Part shown: one piece after another, positions 61,359 to 64,000 of the stretch
Layout: the number at the start of each line of letters is the position of its first letter
How positions within the stretch are numbered: the first letter of the stretch is position 1
The notes under the pieces: generated by a model
What the model saw: the letters and a program-made list of their open reading frames with translations, nothing else
Databases searched by the model: none
What the model was told of the DNA's origin: nothing
Position numbers and translations under genes: made by a program
Source: JBNLBS01 sp050303415
GTDB lineage: Bacteria > Pseudomonadota > Gammaproteobacteria > Methylococcales > Methylomonadaceae
DNA length: 64,000 nucleotides
Direction of reading: 5' to 3'
Assembly: GCA_050303415.1 (NCBI GenBank)
Contig: JBNLBS010000017.1
Span: 26,994-90,993, forward strand

Positions 61359-62753
61359 ATGTTACCGGTAATTGCCCTGGTCGGGCGTCCCAATGTGGGC
61401 AAATCTACTTTATTTAATTATTTGACTCGAAGTCGGGAGGCGCTGGTTGCTGATTACCCTGGTCTGACTCGGGACCGGCAATACGGGCGGGTAAAACGCG
61501 GTACCCGTGATTGCCTGGTGGTCGATACCGGTGGTATTGCTGATGATGCGGAAGGTATCGATAGCTTTGCCAAAAAACAAGTGCAAATAGCACTGGAAGA
61601 GGCGGATATAGTGTTTTTTATGGTCGATGCAAGGGATGGTTTAAATGCATCTGATCAGGTAATTGCCGACTCGCTCAGAAAACTGGATAAACCGGTGGTT
61701 CTGGTTACCAATAAAATAGATGGCATTAATGCCGATATTGCCACGGCTGATTTTTATACTCTGGCATTGGGCGAACCGGTCAAGATTGCGGCCAGCCATG
61801 GTCGTGGAGTGCACGAGTTGCTGGAGCGTATTGATGAGCTGGTACCGGAGGTTGATTCCGAGCAGGAGCAGGATGAAACAAAAGGCATTGCAATAGCAGT
61901 AGTCGGGCGGCCAAATGTCGGTAAATCCACTCTGGTTAACCGTATTCTGGGCGAAGAACGTGTTGTGGTTTATGATGAGCCCGGTACCACACGGGATAGC
62001 ATTCATATTCCGTTTGAGCGAAATGGCGAAATGTTTACCCTGATTGATACTGCAGGTATGCGGCGTAAAGCCAAAATATCACTGGCAATTGAAAAATTTA
62101 GCGTTATCAAAACATTACAGTCTATTGAAAAAGCTAATGTGGTCATCTATTTGATTGATGCCAGTGAAGGTATAACCGACCAGGACGCTCATTTATTAGG
62201 CTTGGTATTGGAGGCAGGTAGAGCACTGATCATTGGTTTGAACAAATGGGATGGTTTAAGCCTTGAGCAAAAAGAAAAAATTAAAAGGCAGCTTGAAGTT
62301 AAGCTGACTTTCCTTGATTTTGCCGAGAAACACCCGATTTCGGCGCTGCATGGTAGTGGTGTTGGTAAGTTATTTGATGTTGTGCATGACTTATATGATG
62401 CGGCAATGATCGATATGTCCACACCCAATCTGACTAATTTGCTGAAAGAAGCGGTTGCGGCGCACCAACCGCCGATGGTTAATGGACGGCGTATTAAACT
62501 CAAATATGCTCATCAAGGTGGACGTAATCCACCCATTGTTATCGTGCATGGTGTGCAGACCGATGCCTTGCCAAACGCATATAGGCGGTATTTGATAAAT
62601 TATTTCAGGGAACGTATGGGGTTGAAAGGTACGCCGATAAGAATAGAGTTCAAATCTCCGAAAAATCCGTTTGAAGGTAAAAAGCCCAAAATGGAAGATT
62701 GGAAAACCAAAAAAGCTAAACGTCTCGAACGAAATAAAAAAAATAAGCTGTAA
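61359..62753 (+). CDS. der: ribosome-associated GTPase Der (EngA)
   Basis: A 464-residue protein with two GTPase domains and a KH-like C-terminus. P-loops are GRPNVGKST in both domains (about residues 8 and 183), G3 motifs DTGGI and DTAGM, and G4 motifs NKID and NKWD. The KH domain ends with RIEFKSPKNPF and a basic tail. It is needed for assembly of the 50S subunit. It follows bamB after two bases. The tail has a Lys-rich end that fits rRNA contact. Confidence 0.97.
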   Translation: MLPVIALVGRPNVGKSTLFNYLTRSREALVADYPGLTRDRQYGRVKRGTRDCLVVDTGGIADDAEGIDSFAKKQVQIALEEADIVFFMVDARDGLNASDQVIADSLRKLDKPVVLVTNKIDGINADIATADFYTLALGEPVKIAASHGRGVHELLERIDELVPEVDSEQEQDETKGIAIAVVGRPNVGKSTLVNRILGEERVVVYDEPGTTRDSIHIPFERNGEMFTLIDTAGMRRKAKISLAIEKFSVIKTLQSIEKANVVIYLIDASEGITDQDAHLLGLVLEAGRALIIGLNKWDGLSLEQKEKIKRQLEVKLTFLDFAEKHPISALHGSGVGKLFDVVHDLYDAAMIDMSTPNLTNLLKEAVAAHQPPMVNGRRIKLKYAHQGGRNPPIVIVHGVQTDALPNAYRRYLINYFRERMGLKGTPIRIEFKSPKNPFEGKKPKMEDWKTKKAKRLERNKKNKL

Positions 62754-62777
62754 TTCTTAAATAAACAGGTAGAAACA

Positions 62778-63272
62778 ATGGCTAAAATCAATTTTCAAGG
62801 TAAACCATTAACCACATCCGGTGATTTGCCGGCGGTGGGTGGCAAAGCGCCAGATTTTTCGCTGACCAACGGAAAGTTAAAAGATGTTTCATTAGCAACT
62901 TTCGCCGGAAAAAAGAAAGTTTTGCACATAGTACCCAGCCTGGATACGCCAACTTGTGCTACCTCAACCCGTAAATTCAATGAAAAAGCCGCAGGCCTGG
63001 ATAATACGGTGGTTTTGGTTATCTCGGCTGATTTACCGTTTGCCCAGGCGCGCTTTTGTGAGGCGGAAGGGATTAAAGATGTATTGCCTCTATCCACATT
63101 CAGATCAACCTTTGCCAAAGATTATGGTGTTTATTTGGAAGATACCTTTCTTGCCGGATTAACTGCCAGAGCAATTGTCATTATTGATGAAAATGATCAG
63201 GTCATTTATACCCAGCTGGTGGATGAATTGGCCGATGAGCCGGATTATGAAAGCGCTTTGGCGGCATTATAA
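62778..63272 (+). CDS. tpx: thiol peroxidase Tpx
   Basis: A 164-residue periplasm- or cytoplasm-type thiol peroxidase of the peroxiredoxin family (atypical 2-Cys). The peroxidatic cysteine is in LDTPTCATSTRKF (near residue 60) and the resolving cysteine in ARFCEAEG (near 94); the FSLTNGKLKDVSL start and AVGGKAPDF are standard. No signal peptide is seen, so it is cytoplasmic. It removes lipid and other peroxides with thioredoxin. It stands 24 bases after der. A 164-base gap follows. Confidence 0.96.
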   Translation: MAKINFQGKPLTTSGDLPAVGGKAPDFSLTNGKLKDVSLATFAGKKKVLHIVPSLDTPTCATSTRKFNEKAAGLDNTVVLVISADLPFAQARFCEAEGIKDVLPLSTFRSTFAKDYGVYLEDTFLAGLTARAIVIIDENDQVIYTQLVDELADEPDYESALAAL

Positions 63273-63436
63273 TTAACCAAAATTATTAAGGTTATTATCG
63301 TATTTTGTACGGTTTTTTCGTTTTCTTTTGCTTGAAGCTAAGTTTTTTTCGAATGTTTAAGGTAAAAATTCAGATTGTCCGATTTAATTGATTTGTGGAT
63401 AATGCAGAGTTTACTTTTTAATGTTGGATAAAGCGC

Positions 63437-63679
63437 ATGACAGAAATGCTAAACAGCGGAGTTGAATTGATGTTTGTGGGCATGGGAATCGTGTTCCTGT
63501 TTCTGGTGATGTTAATCGTTGCGGTAAACACCATGTCCTATATTGTGCAGCGTTTTTTTCACAGTGAGCCGGTCGTTGCGCAGGCGGTAAGCAACGTGAC
63601 AATGAATGGAGCCGATGCCAGCCGAACCGCCGCGATCACCGCCGCCGTGCATCAGCATCGCAACCGGCACAACGCCTGA
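63437..63679 (+). CDS. oadG: oxaloacetate decarboxylase gamma subunit
   Basis: An 80-residue one-helix protein of the OadG family. The helix (about 10-33; LMFVGMGIVFLFLVMLIVAV, with MGIVFLFLVMLI at the centre) is followed by TMSYIVQRFF and a Ala/His-rich tail (AVHQHRNRHN), which may bind zinc as known for OadG. It anchors the OadA and OadB subunits of the sodium-pumping decarboxylase. The start of oadA is 139 bases downstream. Base composition becomes clearly more GC-rich from here on. Confidence 0.88.
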   Translation: MTEMLNSGVELMFVGMGIVFLFLVMLIVAVNTMSYIVQRFFHSEPVVAQAVSNVTMNGADASRTAAITAAVHQHRNRHNA

Positions 63680-63817
63680 TCGTGCGGTCAGCGTAGTCAT
63701 CGCACGTCAGGCGTTCACCGCGGCGCCGGCCGTACACAGCATAAACTAACAACAACGACAATCAGACGACCCACAAGGTCCACGATTAAACCCCCCCAAA
63801 AGGTACTGGAGACAACA

Positions 63818-64000
63818 ATGGCAACGACCATGACAAAACCCCTAGGCATCACCGAAGTCGTGCTTCGCGATGCACACCAATCGATCCTGGCCACCCGGCT
63901 GCGAATCGAAGACATGCTGCCGATCTGTGAAAAACTGGACCAGATCGGCTACTGGTCATTGGAAACCTGGGGCGGCGCCACCTTCGATGCCTGCATACGC
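63818..64000 (+). CDS. oadA: oxaloacetate decarboxylase alpha subunit, partial (cut by window end)
   Basis: The first 61 codons of OadA, the carboxyltransferase subunit that removes CO2 from oxaloacetate and loads it on biotin. The start MATTMTKPLGITEVVLRDA leads into the HMG-CoA-lyase-like fold (VVLRDAHQSILATRLR, with metal-binding D18), and YWSLETWGGATFDACIR is the second conserved block. The codons are rich in G and C, unlike the housekeeping genes to the left. Biotin and membrane subunits lie outside the window. Confidence 0.93.
   Translation, partial: MATTMTKPLGITEVVLRDAHQSILATRLRIEDMLPICEKLDQIGYWSLETWGGATFDACIR

Overview
The window looks like chromosomal DNA of an aerobic, AT-leaning gammaproteobacterium. 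The best support is the housekeeping block at the right end (tgt-yajC-secD-secF, then ndk-rlmN-pilW-hisS-yfgM-bamB-der), whose order is typical of Gammaproteobacteria. Arsenosugar-type genes, UPF0182, BluB with a near-complete late cobalamin set, paired TonB receptors and a copper-site ethylene-receptor-like sensor would suit a methanotroph of the Methylococcales. That is inference: no methane oxidation gene is in the window.

Layout. 1-2060 (minus): a cytochrome cd1/NirN-like protein and two small c-type cytochromes, the last cut by the window edge. 2.4-4.5 kb: arsenic detoxification operon arsR-arsC-acr3 with a bidirectional terminator, then a 53-residue one-helix protein. 5.1-7.5 kb (minus): a radical SAM ArsS, a TIGR04283-type glycosyltransferase and a membrane fatty-acid hydroxylase, which together suggest arsenosugar or arsenolipid chemistry. 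7.7-7.9 kb: tRNA-Leu(TAA) with promoter and terminator. 8.0-8.9 kb: a secreted protein joining a C1q-like domain to a ribosomal L7/L12 C-terminal-like domain. 9-11.4 kb: decayed sequence, small proteins, SirB2, and lexA with a 50-residue membrane protein downstream and an alphaproteobacterial-style LexA box upstream. 11.5-20.4 kb: M20 hydrolase, ribA, DUF4442, UPF0182, Rsd/AlgQ, a glycosyltransferase with a nucleoside-phosphorylase-like protein, and a beta-barrel.

20.6-27.9 kb holds the most system-like region. A TonB-dependent receptor/YfiR gene pair is present twice in tandem, followed by a CHASE8-HAMP hybrid histidine kinase. It looks like a three-compartment relay in which a kinase replaces the diguanylate cyclase YfiN.

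27.9-31.8 kb: cobalamin genes (split cbiG, a CobJ-HutX-like fusion, a 2Fe-2S ferredoxin), with cobalt transporter genes cbtB-cbtA on the other strand behind a cobalamin riboswitch. 32.3-38.6 kb: SPFH protein, NDH-2, YcxB-like, ABC-F (YheS-like), a membrane protein and UspA. 38.6-42.0 kb: cobU-cobT-(OB/TM2 protein)-cobS-bluB, the nucleotide-loop arm of B12 synthesis. 42.0-47.3 kb: FNT transporter, alpha/beta hydrolase, divergent SelO-like pseudokinase, NapC-type cytochrome, a Cys-rich membrane protein and a MIF homologue. 47.7-51.1 kb: a large c-di-GMP enzyme whose N-terminus keeps the copper/ethylene ligands of plant ETR1. 51.2-63.3 kb: housekeeping block ending in tpx. 63.4-64.0 kb: oadG and the start of oadA, visibly more GC-rich than the rest.

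No CRISPR array, transposase, prophage or rRNA gene was seen.
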